64,000 nt of DNA, taken from an uncultured Lachnospiraceae bacterium. GTDB taxonomy: Bacteria; Bacillota; Clostridia; Lachnospirales; Lachnospiraceae. This document shows positions 25,827 through 34,119 of the stretch, piece after piece. How positions within the stretch are numbered: the first letter of the stretch is position 1; the number at the start of each line of letters is the position of its first letter. The position numbers and the translations under genes are program-made. Location of the stretch: the NCBI GenBank assembly GCA_910587155.1, contig CAJULA010000012.1:1-64000 (forward strand). Direction: 5' to 3'. The notes beneath the pieces were generated by a model. It did no database searches. It saw only the letters and a program-made list of their open reading frames with translations, and had not been told where the DNA came from.

Positions 25827-27113
25827 TCAGTCCACCTCCCCGTCCGGATGAAAATTAGCCGTCAGGACAACTTCCAGTCCAAGCTGTGACAGTTCCCGAA
25901 AAAAGGCCCGTTCCACTTCGTGCTCCCAAAAAGGCCCCGCAAAACTGACCACATACCAGGGACCAAAGGAGCAGGCACAGGCCTGCAGCACACCGGCGCA
26001 GGTGAGGACGCCGAACTGACTGATAAAGGGTTCCATTTCTTCGGGCATGGTGATTTTTCCCACATTGGAAAAGGAGGAGGTGGTGCCGCGCGCGGCCACG
26101 ATATTGGCAGTCCTTAGCACCACATCTTTGGCGGGAAGCGGTACTACTCTGAGTGGGATACTGTGTTCAAGGGCGCATAAGCGGTTCATGCGCTCACGGA
26201 GATATTCTCTGGTCAGACTGGACTGGAAGGTATGTCTGACCTGGGCGGCCACCGCCTCCAGAGAGTCTTCCTGCCTGCCAAAATCGTACCCCACATGGAT
26301 GGTGGCGAAAAAATTGCGGGCGGACTTGGAAGGAAAATAGCTCCTGAGATTGACAGGCACGGAGATGACGACCAGTTTTTTGGTATCTCTGATTCGCATG
26401 CCGTCATGGATTGCCCGCAGCAAAACGGCAACCATCAGTTCGGTCAGGGTGACGCCCAGTGCCCGGGCACAGGAAAGCGTATCTGCCAGCGGCAGGCGGC
26501 CTTCCAGAACGGCCAGCCGGTTTTTGGGCAGACGGCTGCCACGTAGTCTGTACGCCCGGCGGGGAATGGCAACCGGCTGACTTTTTGGTTTTTCATAATA
26601 TTTCTGAAAGCTGTCAGCCTGCTTCTGAAAGTCGGAGGCATCAGAAAAAAGTTCCGGCAGAGGCTGTGGAAAAGTATCCGGCCGGCAGGCCGACAGGTAT
26701 TCGGCGACGAGCGTGCGCAGAAACTGCAGGGCGCCGGTGCCGTCAGTCAGGGCGTGATAGACTTCCAGAATGATGCGCCTGCGGAAGTACATGACGCGAA
26801 AGAGCAGACTGCGGCGTACCGAAGGGTAAATGGGGAAGCAGGGAGGGGTATCTTCCCGGCGGATCTTTGGCTGTAGTGTGCTGTCCTCCAGGTAGTACCA
26901 GAACAGTCCCCGTTTCATTACAGAGCGGTAGATGGGAAAGCGCTCCAGTGTCCTGTCCAGAGCGGGCTGCAGTAATTCCGGCTTCACCGTATCCTGCAGC
27001 TCGCAGACAAAGCGGAATACTTTTGAATTGTGTGGGGAAGAACTGGCAGGGAAAATCTTGGCGGCATTGTCCAGCTTCCACCAGTGGGGGAGGCTCTTAT
27101 TTTTCATAGTCAT
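25827..27113 (-). CDS. Condensation-domain / alcohol acetyltransferase-like protein
   Basis: A 428-aa CoA-dependent acyltransferase-fold protein related to peptide condensation domains and alcohol acetyltransferases. The active-site box is VYHALTDGTGALQFLR (YHxxxDG, ~residue 120; the His and Asp-Gly are kept, the first His of HHxxxDG is Tyr). The second half has VVISVPVNLRSYFPS and SSFSNVGKITMPEEM, corresponding to the family's NxR and SNxG elements. Acyl donor and acceptor are unknown. It overlaps the upstream alpha/beta hydrolase gene by 17 bases and is followed after 2 bases by the zinc-ribbon membrane protein, so the three form one unit, perhaps for acylation and deacylation of a lipid or surface sugar. 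Confidence 0.75.
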   Translation of the reverse strand: MTMKNKSLPHWWKLDNAAKIFPASSSPHNSKVFRFVCELQDTVKPELLQPALDRTLERFPIYRSVMKRGLFWYYLEDSTLQPKIRREDTPPCFPIYPSVRRSLLFRVMYFRRRIILEVYHALTDGTGALQFLRTLVAEYLSACRPDTFPQPLPELFSDASDFQKQADSFQKYYEKPKSQPVAIPRRAYRLRGSRLPKNRLAVLEGRLPLADTLSCARALGVTLTELMVAVLLRAIHDGMRIRDTKKLVVISVPVNLRSYFPSKSARNFFATIHVGYDFGRQEDSLEAVAAQVRHTFQSSLTREYLRERMNRLCALEHSIPLRVVPLPAKDVVLRTANIVAARGTTSSFSNVGKITMPEEMEPFISQFGVLTCAGVLQACACSFGPWYVVSFAGPFWEHEVERAFFRELSQLGLEVVLTANFHPDGEVD

Positions 27114-28032
27114 TCTCCAGAAAATGGTTGATCAAGGCATACGTTTTTCTGACCGGTTCAAAGCGGACGGGGAGGGAGAAATAGCCATGCAGCGCATCCT
27201 CCATCCGATACAGCTTCACATGATTGCCTGCCTGCTGCAGCTTTTGCGCGTAGGCTTCCCCCTCGTCCCGCAGCGGACAATACTGCGCGGTGATCAGCAG
27301 CGTATCCGGCTGATTTGTAAAATCATCAGCCAGCAGCGGAGCAAAATAAGGGTTCTCCAGATCACTGTCGCAGGAACGGTATAAGGAAAGATAATCACAT
27401 ACACGTTTGGAAGTCAGCAGGTATCCGGTTCCGTTTTCATGCACGGACGGAAAGGGAGAGGTTTCCGAATGATCGCTGGCAGTGGCGGGATAGATCAGGA
27501 TCTGACGCCGCGGCAGAAATTCTCCGCGATCCCGCGCCATCAGGGAGACTGCGGCAGCCAGATTACCGCCTGCGCTGTCACCGGTCAGGACGATATTCGA
27601 CGCATCCACGCCAAATACACCGCTGTTATGAAACAGTGTTCGTGCCACTGCATAGCAGTCCTCAGGAGCGGCGGGAAAGGGATGCTCCGGGGCCAGCCGG
27701 TAGTCCGCAGACGCGACGATGCAGCCGGTGGCAGCAGCCATATCTCCGCACACGCCGTCATAACTGTCAATATTACCGGTTACCCATCCGCCGCCGTGAA
27801 AGAAAAGAAGGACATCGGGCTTTGTGATCTCTGCGGGGGTGAAAATCCTTACCGGCACCTGATGGTCGCCGCAGGATACCTCCTGATCCCATACACGGTA
27901 GAGAGAAGGCTTTTTGTGGCGGTGAGAGAGGAGCTTCTTCAGTTCCCGCTCAACCATATAGGTTTTTTTGATATCAATTTCCGGATAGGACAGGACATTC
28001 AGTGCTGCCCGTACCGCGATGTTAATGGACAT
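27097..28032 (-). CDS. Alpha/beta hydrolase, hormone-sensitive-lipase family
   Basis: A 311-aa esterase/lipase. The oxyanion motif is LLFFHGGGWVTG (HGGGW, ~residue 80), the nucleophile elbow is VLTGDSAGGNLAAAV (GDSAGG, ~152), and Asp and His of the triad fall near LLADDF / TAQYCPLRDEGE (~250) and MEDALHGYFSLP (~280). No signal peptide is present. It is the first gene of a minus-strand trio with an acyltransferase-like and a zinc-ribbon membrane protein. The likely role is hydrolysis of a small acyl ester. Confidence 0.88.
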   Translation of the reverse strand: MSINIAVRAALNVLSYPEIDIKKTYMVERELKKLLSHRHKKPSLYRVWDQEVSCGDHQVPVRIFTPAEITKPDVLLFFHGGGWVTGNIDSYDGVCGDMAAATGCIVASADYRLAPEHPFPAAPEDCYAVARTLFHNSGVFGVDASNIVLTGDSAGGNLAAAVSLMARDRGEFLPRRQILIYPATASDHSETSPFPSVHENGTGYLLTSKRVCDYLSLYRSCDSDLENPYFAPLLADDFTNQPDTLLITAQYCPLRDEGEAYAQKLQQAGNHVKLYRMEDALHGYFSLPVRFEPVRKTYALINHFLENDYEK

Positions 28033-28168
28033 GTCAGAGCCTCGTTTCTGTCAGGATATCTGGATTTTGCCGTACGGCAATAGTATTGCACCAAAATACG
28101 TCCGGTATTAAGGAAGCCAGAAAAGGCAGCCGGAATGGAAATCCGTGCCGCCTCTTTTGTGGATGGTA
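28033..28168. terminator. Intergenic space with a hairpin after the chemoreceptor gene
   Basis: On the minus strand AGGCGGCACGGA and TCCGGCTGCCTT flank a short loop (within 28116-28165), an imperfect stem followed by TTTT that would end the FIST/chemoreceptor operon. The rest is leader of the alpha/beta hydrolase gene, where I see no clear promoter. Confidence 0.45.
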
Positions 28169-29107
28169 TTATTTTATGTATTCCTGCACGATAGGCTGTA
28201 TCTGGGACAGCATATTATCCACATCTTCGAACATGCTGCTTTTTGTGGTGCCCAGATTGCCGGCCTGGGCCAGATGCTTCTGAACGTCCAGATGGAGTTG
28301 CTTCGTTTTATCAAAAAAGCTGCACAATTCCTGCAGCCCCAGACGGGAATCATTGATCACGTCGGAGATTTCTGTCTGCACGGCGCTGGCGCCCTCCGCA
28401 GAACGGGTGATCTGATCGAACATTTCTCCTGTCTGATTTACTTTCGACAGACTTTCATTCAGCGCCTGCTGTGAAGTAGAGATGCTGGTACTTAACTGGT
28501 CGGTTCCCTGTTCCACGTCGTTGATGCCGGCGTCGACTTCCGCGACCAGATCCTTGATTTCATCTGCCAGATGCTTGACTTCCACTGCCACGACACCGAA
28601 GCCTTTTCCCTGTTCGCCGGCCCGTGCTGCCTCAATGGTGGCATTGAGAGCCAGGATATTGGTCTGCTCGGCGATGGAGACAATCTTTCCGGTACATACT
28701 TTGATCTTGCGCAGGGCTGTCTGGAAATCGGCAAAGGTTTGTTCCATTTCACCAAAATGTGTCTCCACCTGCATGGAGCTGTCTTTGAGTTCTGCCACTT
28801 CATCCTGAGCCTGCGTCACGGAACGGGCTATTTCATCCTGAACCTCGGAAAAGCGGCCGGCTACATCGTTAATATCGGAAAACGCCGCCTCAAAGGCATG
28901 AAGCTTATCATAGAAGATTTCGGCTTCCTTTAATACATTGTTAAAAGAGCTGTCTATCATGCTCAGTTTCTGCAGGGACGCCACTTCCTTCTGTACGATG
29001 TCCGCACGGTAGTCCCTCAGGCTGTCTGCGATATGTATGATGGGGTACAGAGAATCCTCGTTGGATACTTTGGGTGCTTTTTTTGGGCTTTTACTTTTTC
29101 TCAGCAT
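28169..29107 (-). CDS. Soluble methyl-accepting chemotaxis protein
   Basis: A 312-aa cytosolic chemoreceptor with no membrane helix. A basic N-terminus (KSKSPKKAPK) and a short helical lead give way to a signalling domain with the conserved hairpin tip IVSIAEQTNILALNATIEAA then ARAGEQGKGFGVVAVEVK (~residues 150-185), which binds CheW and CheA. There is no PAS, GAF or zinc-binding sensor domain, so it probably takes its signal from a partner. The FIST-domain gene ends 15 bases upstream on the same strand, making a two-gene unit. Confidence 0.9.
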   Translation of the reverse strand: MLRKSKSPKKAPKVSNEDSLYPIIHIADSLRDYRADIVQKEVASLQKLSMIDSSFNNVLKEAEIFYDKLHAFEAAFSDINDVAGRFSEVQDEIARSVTQAQDEVAELKDSSMQVETHFGEMEQTFADFQTALRKIKVCTGKIVSIAEQTNILALNATIEAARAGEQGKGFGVVAVEVKHLADEIKDLVAEVDAGINDVEQGTDQLSTSISTSQQALNESLSKVNQTGEMFDQITRSAEGASAVQTEISDVINDSRLGLQELCSFFDKTKQLHLDVQKHLAQAGNLGTTKSSMFEDVDNMLSQIQPIVQEYIK

Positions 29108-29122
29108 GTTGCTTTCCTCTCA

Positions 29123-30178
29123 TCATTCAAAGACCACACAGGTCATGGACTGATTTACGAACTGGTTATTGTAGTGCTCGCCGTATCCCACCAGACCGGC
29201 ATGATGATCCAGCACACTCATCTCTTTGAGATATTGCTGCATATAATTGTTTTCTGTAAACAGCAGATAACGGAAGAGACAGTTGATGGAAAATACGGTG
29301 GAGATTCTGGGAAAATCGCGGCGGATCTTCTGAATCGTCTCCTGCACAATCTTCCTGTAATCGCCCAGCTCAAGCAGAATCAGAACATCAGAGTCATTGA
29401 CCTGACGGAAACAGGTGAGGGCGTTTCCATTTACTTCCTTAATGGAAATGATACAGATGTCCTCTCCGTTAAGTTTTCCAAAAGGATTCTTAAAGGTCTG
29501 GGTCAGAATTTCCTTTTCCGTTACATGAAGGATATTCTGATAGACCAGTTTGGCGGGTTTGCCGTTCAGCTCACCGATAATATAGTTGGCCTTATCTGTC
29601 TTGGAGGCAATGAAACGATAATCGCCCATGGGACGATAGATATTCTCCTTATAGGCTTTCGCTCTGCCATTATGATTCCTGATGAGGGCATAGACGGCAG
29701 CGTCATGATAGACGGTCCCGTTGACGGAAACCATATCGGCATCGCCTGTTCCACCTGCCAGCGAAATACCATGCCGTTTCAGGACGCTGTATATGGTAGT
29801 CAGTACGCAGGCATCGTTGCCCGTGCAGAAATCAATGCATACGGTATCTTTCTGAGAACCGTGTATGGCAGACATATCTGCTTCCAGACGCCGGATATAT
29901 TTTGCCGGCATGGAAGACGCATATTCCAGTACATTGGCAGCCGCGCTGATACCGTCATAAAATGCGACGACTCCCACACCTTTTTCAATGACGCCGATAT
30001 CATAGCACATACCGACACATCCGATACTGGGAACACCCGGATAGCGTTTTTCCAGTTCTTTAACATGCGCTTCAAACTGTTCGCTGTTGGACATTAAAAT
30101 AAGCAGCTGAGGCTGCTGCAGCCCGCGGACGGCTTCACTGAGATTTCCGCTGTGACTTGTTCCGAAAAATTGTTTCAC
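29123..30178 (-). CDS. FIST-domain sensory protein
   Basis: A 351-aa cytosolic protein with FIST N and C domains, intracellular ligand sensors proposed to bind small molecules such as amino acids. Features include the N-terminal QPQLLILMSNSEQFEAHV (beta strand-helix), PGVPSIGCVGMCYDIGVIEKG (~65-85), ISLAGGTGDADM with VYHDAAVYALI (~170-190) and a C-terminal PRISTVFSINCLFRYLLF then HAGLVGYGEHYNNQFVNQ (the FIST C signature G(F/Y)GE). GTG 30178-30176 is chosen as start: an AGGAGAAAGG site lies just upstream and the longer open frame upstream is not protein-like. The soluble chemoreceptor follows after 15 bases, so FIST likely supplies it with a sensory input. Confidence 0.85.
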   Translation of the reverse strand: MKQFFGTSHSGNLSEAVRGLQQPQLLILMSNSEQFEAHVKELEKRYPGVPSIGCVGMCYDIGVIEKGVGVVAFYDGISAAANVLEYASSMPAKYIRRLEADMSAIHGSQKDTVCIDFCTGNDACVLTTIYSVLKRHGISLAGGTGDADMVSVNGTVYHDAAVYALIRNHNGRAKAYKENIYRPMGDYRFIASKTDKANYIIGELNGKPAKLVYQNILHVTEKEILTQTFKNPFGKLNGEDICIISIKEVNGNALTCFRQVNDSDVLILLELGDYRKIVQETIQKIRRDFPRISTVFSINCLFRYLLFTENNYMQQYLKEMSVLDHHAGLVGYGEHYNNQFVNQSMTCVVFE

Positions 30179-30283
30179 TGCTGATTCCTTTCTCCTGAGC
30201 AGATGGCCCTGTATGGCGGCCAGTGCAGGAGTGCCCGCGCCGGCCATCTTTTTGTTCTGGTACATAATTCCTAGTACTTTTTT

Positions 30284-30312
30284 ATTATACTTGAAAGTGG
30301 AGGTTATGGCAA
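30284..30312 (-). promoter_or_regulatory. Sigma-A promoter for the FIST-chemoreceptor operon
   Basis: On the minus strand TTGCCA (30312-30307) and TATAAT (30289-30284) are separated by 17 bases, about 105 bases before the GTG start. It lies back to back with the sigma-28-like promoter serving the plus strand. Confidence 0.7.
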
Positions 30313-30343
30313 TAGGTTTTCTGTTTGTGTGAATGGCAACTAT

Positions 30344-30370
30344 TAAAGATCGGGGGAATTTTCCGATATT
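30344..30370 (+). promoter_or_regulatory. Sigma-28 (SigD/FliA)-like promoter
   Basis: TAAA (30344-30347), 15 bases, then CCGATATT (30363-30370). The consensus TAAA-N15-GCCGATAT would need one more base of spacing, so this is a near match. The coiled-coil gene starts about 67 bases downstream. Confidence 0.5.
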
Positions 30371-30436
30371 GTAGGTAACAAAGGAAAGATAACTTCCCCG
30401 TTCCGCGGGGAGGGAGGAAAGGGCAAAGGTGATTTT

Positions 30437-31129
30437 ATGAATCTGTCTGTCAGGGGATTCGGTATGTTTGGCAGTGCGATTTCCGGGTTCGCGCCGGGAG
30501 GAAAGCTGCCGGGAATGCGGGACATGACATTGAAGAGTACACAGGAAGCGGCGCAGAGGGCACAGAAAGCGGCCGGACAGATCGGCTATTGGGAGCAGCG
30601 AAAGGCCGGGCTTAAAAATATGGAGTGCGGCAGTCTGGAGGAGATTGCCGGGAAACTGGATATGCTCCATACCTATGAGGATGAGATCGCGGCGGCAAAG
30701 GCAGCCTATAATCAGGAGCAGATGTTCCATCTGCTTGATGAGGCAAGAGAGCGCGGCGAAAAGATTGCCGAAGCTGTGGAAAAGATGGAACCAAAGACGC
30801 CGGAGGAACGGCAGGAAGAACTGGCCGAAGAAGCGCTGGGAGTGGAAGAGGACGGCGGTATGCTGAAAGAAATACTCGAAGAATCCGAAGAGATCATGGA
30901 AGAGCTGGAAGAAGAAGTTCTGGAAGAGACGACGGAAGAACTGACGCAGGAAGCTGTGCAGAGGCCCGGTGAAGAACTGATGCAGGAAATCGCACGGAAG
31001 TCAGATGAAGAACTGACACCGGAAGCCGCACAAAGGCCTGAGGAAGGGATATCAGAGACAGCGCTGGAAAAGGCCATGGCAGAGAGGGATGGAAAGATTG
31101 GATACAGGCCATTTGATGTACGCGCATAG
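30437..31129 (+). CDS. Glu-rich coiled-coil protein of unknown function
   Basis: A 230-aa acidic protein. After a Gly-rich N-terminus (GFGMFGSAISGFAPGGKLPG), nearly all the rest is predicted helix. It contains diverged repeats such as EELTQEAVQRPGEELMQEI and EELTPEAAQRPEEGI and a long Glu run around residues 150-170 (EILEESEEIMEELEEE). No signal peptide or membrane helix is present. I do not recognise a family. The near-consensus sigma-28 promoter upstream suggests late flagellar or motility-linked expression. The Thg1-like gene follows after 12 bases with its own AGGAGG, so the two are probably co-transcribed. Confidence 0.65.
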   Translation: MNLSVRGFGMFGSAISGFAPGGKLPGMRDMTLKSTQEAAQRAQKAAGQIGYWEQRKAGLKNMECGSLEEIAGKLDMLHTYEDEIAAAKAAYNQEQMFHLLDEARERGEKIAEAVEKMEPKTPEERQEELAEEALGVEEDGGMLKEILEESEEIMEELEEEVLEETTEELTQEAVQRPGEELMQEIARKSDEELTPEAAQRPEEGISETALEKAMAERDGKIGYRPFDVRA

Positions 31130-31141
31130 GAGGCGGGTGAC

Positions 31142-31903
31142 ATGAATTTTAATGAGCTGGACAGAAAGATGAGACGGTTTGAACAGTCGATGGATCAGGT
31201 GATATGGCCGGAGCTGTATCTGGTGGCCAGACTGGATGGCCGGAACTTTACGAAGCTCACAAAAGAAATCTGTGAATTTGAGGTGCCATTTGATATCCGG
31301 TTCAGGGATGCCATGATCGGCACGACGCGACGTCTGATGGAATGTGGATTCAGGATTGTCTATGGGTATACGGAAAGTGATGAGATATCCCTTCTGTTTC
31401 ACAGAGAGGATAATGCTTTCGGACATAAAAGCAGAAAGATCAATTCCCTCATGGCGGGAGAGGCAAGTGCGTATATGTCGCTGCAGCTCGGCGTACCGGC
31501 GTGCTTTGACTGCCGCGTGGTGCCGCTGCCGAACCTGGAATGTGTGGGAGACTATTTTGTATGGAGGCAGGAGGACGCTCACAGAAATTCCCTCAATGCC
31601 CATTGCTACTGGATGCTCCGCGGAAAAGGGATGTCGGCTCCGGAGGCGACCAGACGGCTGGCCGGCAGGAGTATCGCCTGGAAAAATGAGCTGTTGTTTG
31701 CGGAAAAGATCAATTATAACGGCCTTCCCGACTGGCAGAAAAGAGGCGTTGGCCTCTATTATGACACGTATGAGAAGAAAGGCTACAATCCGGTGAAGAA
31801 GCAGGAAGAGTCAACGATCAGGAGACGTATTGAGATAACCATGAGTCTCGAAATGGGAGAAGCGTACAGAAAGTGGGTGTGTGGACTTGCGGCGGAGGCG
31901 TAA
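31142..31903 (+). CDS. Thg1-like tRNA(His) guanylyltransferase-family protein
   Basis: A 253-aa 3'-to-5' nucleotidyltransferase-family protein. The N-terminal metal motif is LVARLDGRNFTKLTKE (RxDGRxF, ~residues 22-37), then VPFDIRFRDAMIGTTRRLM and the second carboxylate pair in VYGYTESDEISLLFH (~78-92), all diagnostic of Thg1/TLP palm domains. The C-terminal part (YWMLRGKGMSA, RRLAGRSIAWKNELLF) also fits. Eukaryotic Thg1 adds G-1 to tRNA(His); bacterial and archaeal TLPs repair truncated tRNA 5' ends. Bacterial tRNA(His) normally encodes G-1, so repair of damaged tRNA is the better guess. AGGAGG lies upstream of ATG 31142. Confidence 0.88.
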   Translation: MNFNELDRKMRRFEQSMDQVIWPELYLVARLDGRNFTKLTKEICEFEVPFDIRFRDAMIGTTRRLMECGFRIVYGYTESDEISLLFHREDNAFGHKSRKINSLMAGEASAYMSLQLGVPACFDCRVVPLPNLECVGDYFVWRQEDAHRNSLNAHCYWMLRGKGMSAPEATRRLAGRSIAWKNELLFAEKINYNGLPDWQKRGVGLYYDTYEKKGYNPVKKQEESTIRRRIEITMSLEMGEAYRKWVCGLAAEA

Positions 31904-31963
31904 ATGCGGCGGGCAGCCTGTGATACGCTTCATGTCAAAGAAACCGTGTTTCATCCCATTGGA

Positions 31964-31990
31964 TAAAAAAAGGACCGATCCTGCCGATAT
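31964..31990 (+). promoter_or_regulatory. Sigma-28 (SigD/FliA) promoter, exact consensus
   Basis: TAAA (31964-31967), exactly 15 bases, then GCCGATAT (31983-31990). This equals the Bacillus SigD consensus TAAA-N15-GCCGATAT at every defined position. The downstream gene starts at 32035. Confidence 0.85.
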
Positions 31991-32034
31991 TATTTATGAA
32001 AAAAGCAGGAAAACGAATCAGGAGGAATTTGATT

Positions 32035-32697
32035 ATGAGAATTACAAACAATATGTTAAACGATACATCCGCAAGATCGGGGATCGCTTTGAATCAGAGT
32101 TCGCTGCTGAACTATATTGACAGTGACAGTACGGATGACGATGTGCTTGCCGCGCTGCAGAAAGGGAAAGCGGAGAAGAACACGGAGAAAAAGACCGGAT
32201 TTGAGAAACTGGGAGAGGCTTCGGAAACGCTGACCGAAAAAGCGCTGCAGTTTTTGGGGCAGGGGAAAGATTCCCTGTTTGATGAGGCGAAGGAGAGCGG
32301 AAGTAATGAAGAGATCTGGGAAAGAGCAGAAGCTCTGGTCAAAAGCTATAACAGTCTGCTGAAAGAACTGGATACCACTTCCACACAATTGGAGGATTAT
32401 TATAAGAAGATGCTTGTGGAAAGCGCAGGCGGCAGCGCGGAAGGCCTGGCGCAGATCGGCATATCGCAGCAAAAGGACGGTACGCTGAAACTTGACAGAG
32501 AAAAACTGAAAGCGGCGGATCTGAAAACGCTGGAAAAGGTACTGGGACGGGACGGCGGCTTTACGGCGAAAGTGGCACTGATTGCAGGGCGGGTTGCCGC
32601 AAACGCACAGGCTAATGTGGAGAGCCTTTCCAGTCGGTATGACGCCTCCGGCAATTCCTGGTCGGCGTCTGTGAATAAATATGATTTTCGGGGATAA
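32035..32697 (+). CDS. Flagellar-type protein with flagellin-like N-terminus and FliD-like C-terminus
   Basis: A 220-aa protein beginning MRITNNMLND, close to the FlgL start in this window (MRITNKIIQN). After a charged helical middle, the second half reads ALVKSYNSLLKELDTTSTQL, EGLAQIGISQQKDGTLKLD and REKLKAADLKTLEKVLGRD. These resemble the C-terminal region of the filament cap FliD (first-pass IGIxxxxDGxLxLDxxKL and coiled ends), though a full FliD is 400 residues or more. It has no signal peptide and ends DFRG. AGGAGG before ATG 32035 sets the start. The perfect sigma-28 promoter makes a late flagellar role likely: perhaps an accessory cap or junction protein, or a secreted substrate. Confidence 0.65.
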   Translation: MRITNNMLNDTSARSGIALNQSSLLNYIDSDSTDDDVLAALQKGKAEKNTEKKTGFEKLGEASETLTEKALQFLGQGKDSLFDEAKESGSNEEIWERAEALVKSYNSLLKELDTTSTQLEDYYKKMLVESAGGSAEGLAQIGISQQKDGTLKLDREKLKAADLKTLEKVLGRDGGFTAKVALIAGRVAANAQANVESLSSRYDASGNSWSASVNKYDFRG

Positions 32698-32910
32698 GCG
32701 ATGAACAGCGGAATTCATAGAGGCAATATTCTCCGGAAGTGTACCAGTTTTTTCCGGCGGCGGCAGGAATACAGCCGATTTGTGCGGCATATACTGGTAA
32801 GTTTGTAAATAATTTGTAGATTTTCCTAAATAAATAAACATTGGACTATCATTTTTGGTTATTTTGTAGTATAATTCCTGCATAGGTATTAATTGTAGGA
32901 GGGTAGCTAT
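32698..32910. promoter_or_regulatory. Leader region of glgC with a -10 element
   Basis: An AT-rich stretch carries TATAAT at 32870-32875, 36 bases before the glgC start at 32911, with GGAGGG between. No good -35 is present at 17 bases. I see no riboswitch-like structure. Confidence 0.45.
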
Positions 32911-34119
32911 ATGGCGAAAGAAATGATTGCGATGCTTCTCGCCGGCGGACAGGGTTCCCGTCTGTATGCACTTACCGAGAAGCTCGCAAAACCAGCAGTT
33001 CCATTTGGCGGAAAATATCGTATCATTGATTTTCCGCTTTCCAACTGTGTCAATTCCGGAATTGATACGGTGGGTATTTTGACACAGTATCAGCCGTTGG
33101 TACTGAATGAATATATTGGAAACGGTCAGCCCTGGGATCTGGACCGCCTTTACGGCGGGGTACATGTATTGCCGCCTTATCAGAAGGCAAGCGGTTCGGA
33201 CTGGTATAAGGGTACCGCCAACGCTATTTATCAGAATATTTCCTTTATTGAGCGGTATGACCCCCAGTATGTCATTATTCTTTCCGGCGATCAGATCTGC
33301 AAGCAGGATTACAGTGACTTCCTGAAATTCCACAAAGAGAAAGACGCGGAGTTCAGCGTGGCGGTTATGGAAGTGCCATGGGAGGAAGCATCCCGTTTCG
33401 GCCTGATGGTGGCAGGAGAGGACGACAGGATCACAGAGTTCCAGGAGAAACCAAAGGATCCCAAATCCAACCTGGCCTCTATGGGTATCTATATCTTCAA
33501 CTGGGATATTTTAAAGAAATATCTGGAAGAGGATGAAGCCGATCCCAATTCCGAAAATGACTTCGGTAACAACATTATTCCCAATCTCCTCCGTGACAAC
33601 CGCAGAATGTATGCGTATCATTTTGACGGATACTGGAAGGACGTGGGAACGATCTCTTCTCTGTGGGAAGCCAATATGGAAGTACTCGATCCGGAGCACA
33701 GCGGTATCAATCTGTTTGATGAGGACTGGAAGATTTACAGCCGCAACAGCGGTATGACCGGTCATAAGATTTGCAGCGGTGCGGTTGTCGAGAATTCCAT
33801 GCTGACAGACGGCTGCCGGATCAAAGGTACCGTGAAGCATTCGATTCTTTTTTCAGGTGTCCGGGTAGAGAAGGGCGCCGTGATTGAAGACGCGGTGATC
33901 ATGGGCAATACGGTCGTTAAGGCCGGCGCGGTGGTAAAACACTGTATCGTAGCAGAGAATGTTACCATCGGCGAAAATGCAGTGGTAGGTGCAATGCCTT
34001 CCGGTGATGAAAACGGCGTGGCCACGGTGGGCGACGGCGTGACCATTGGCGATGGCGCCAAAGTAGGCCCCAATGCCATGGTGAGAAATAATATAGAAGG
34101 CGGTGAAGAGCAATGGTAA
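32911..34119 (+). CDS. glgC: Glucose-1-phosphate adenylyltransferase, catalytic subunit
   Basis: A 402-aa enzyme that makes ADP-glucose from ATP and glucose-1-phosphate, the committed step of glycogen synthesis. The catalytic loop is LLAGGQGSRLYALTEKLAKP (~residues 9-28), followed by FPLSNCVNSGIDTVGILTQY, VIILSGDQICKQDY (metal Asp, ~130), FQEKPKDPKSN and YWKDVGTISSLWEAN. The C-terminal left-handed beta helix has hexapeptide repeats (VVENSMLTDGC, VRVEKGAVIEDAVIMGNTVV). It is full length. It overlaps glgD by 7 bases; the two subunits form the heteromeric enzyme found in Firmicutes. Confidence 0.95.
   Translation: MAKEMIAMLLAGGQGSRLYALTEKLAKPAVPFGGKYRIIDFPLSNCVNSGIDTVGILTQYQPLVLNEYIGNGQPWDLDRLYGGVHVLPPYQKASGSDWYKGTANAIYQNISFIERYDPQYVIILSGDQICKQDYSDFLKFHKEKDAEFSVAVMEVPWEEASRFGLMVAGEDDRITEFQEKPKDPKSNLASMGIYIFNWDILKKYLEEDEADPNSENDFGNNIIPNLLRDNRRMYAYHFDGYWKDVGTISSLWEANMEVLDPEHSGINLFDEDWKIYSRNSGMTGHKICSGAVVENSMLTDGCRIKGTVKHSILFSGVRVEKGAVIEDAVIMGNTVVKAGAVVKHCIVAENVTIGENAVVGAMPSGDENGVATVGDGVTIGDGAKVGPNAMVRNNIEGGEEQW

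Noticed and set aside
30179..30730. Upstream extension of the FIST gene to a 535-codon frame
   Set aside because: The extra part overlaps the divergent promoters and the coiled-coil gene, is Pro/Arg-rich and not protein-like; GTG 30178 has a good ribosome site.
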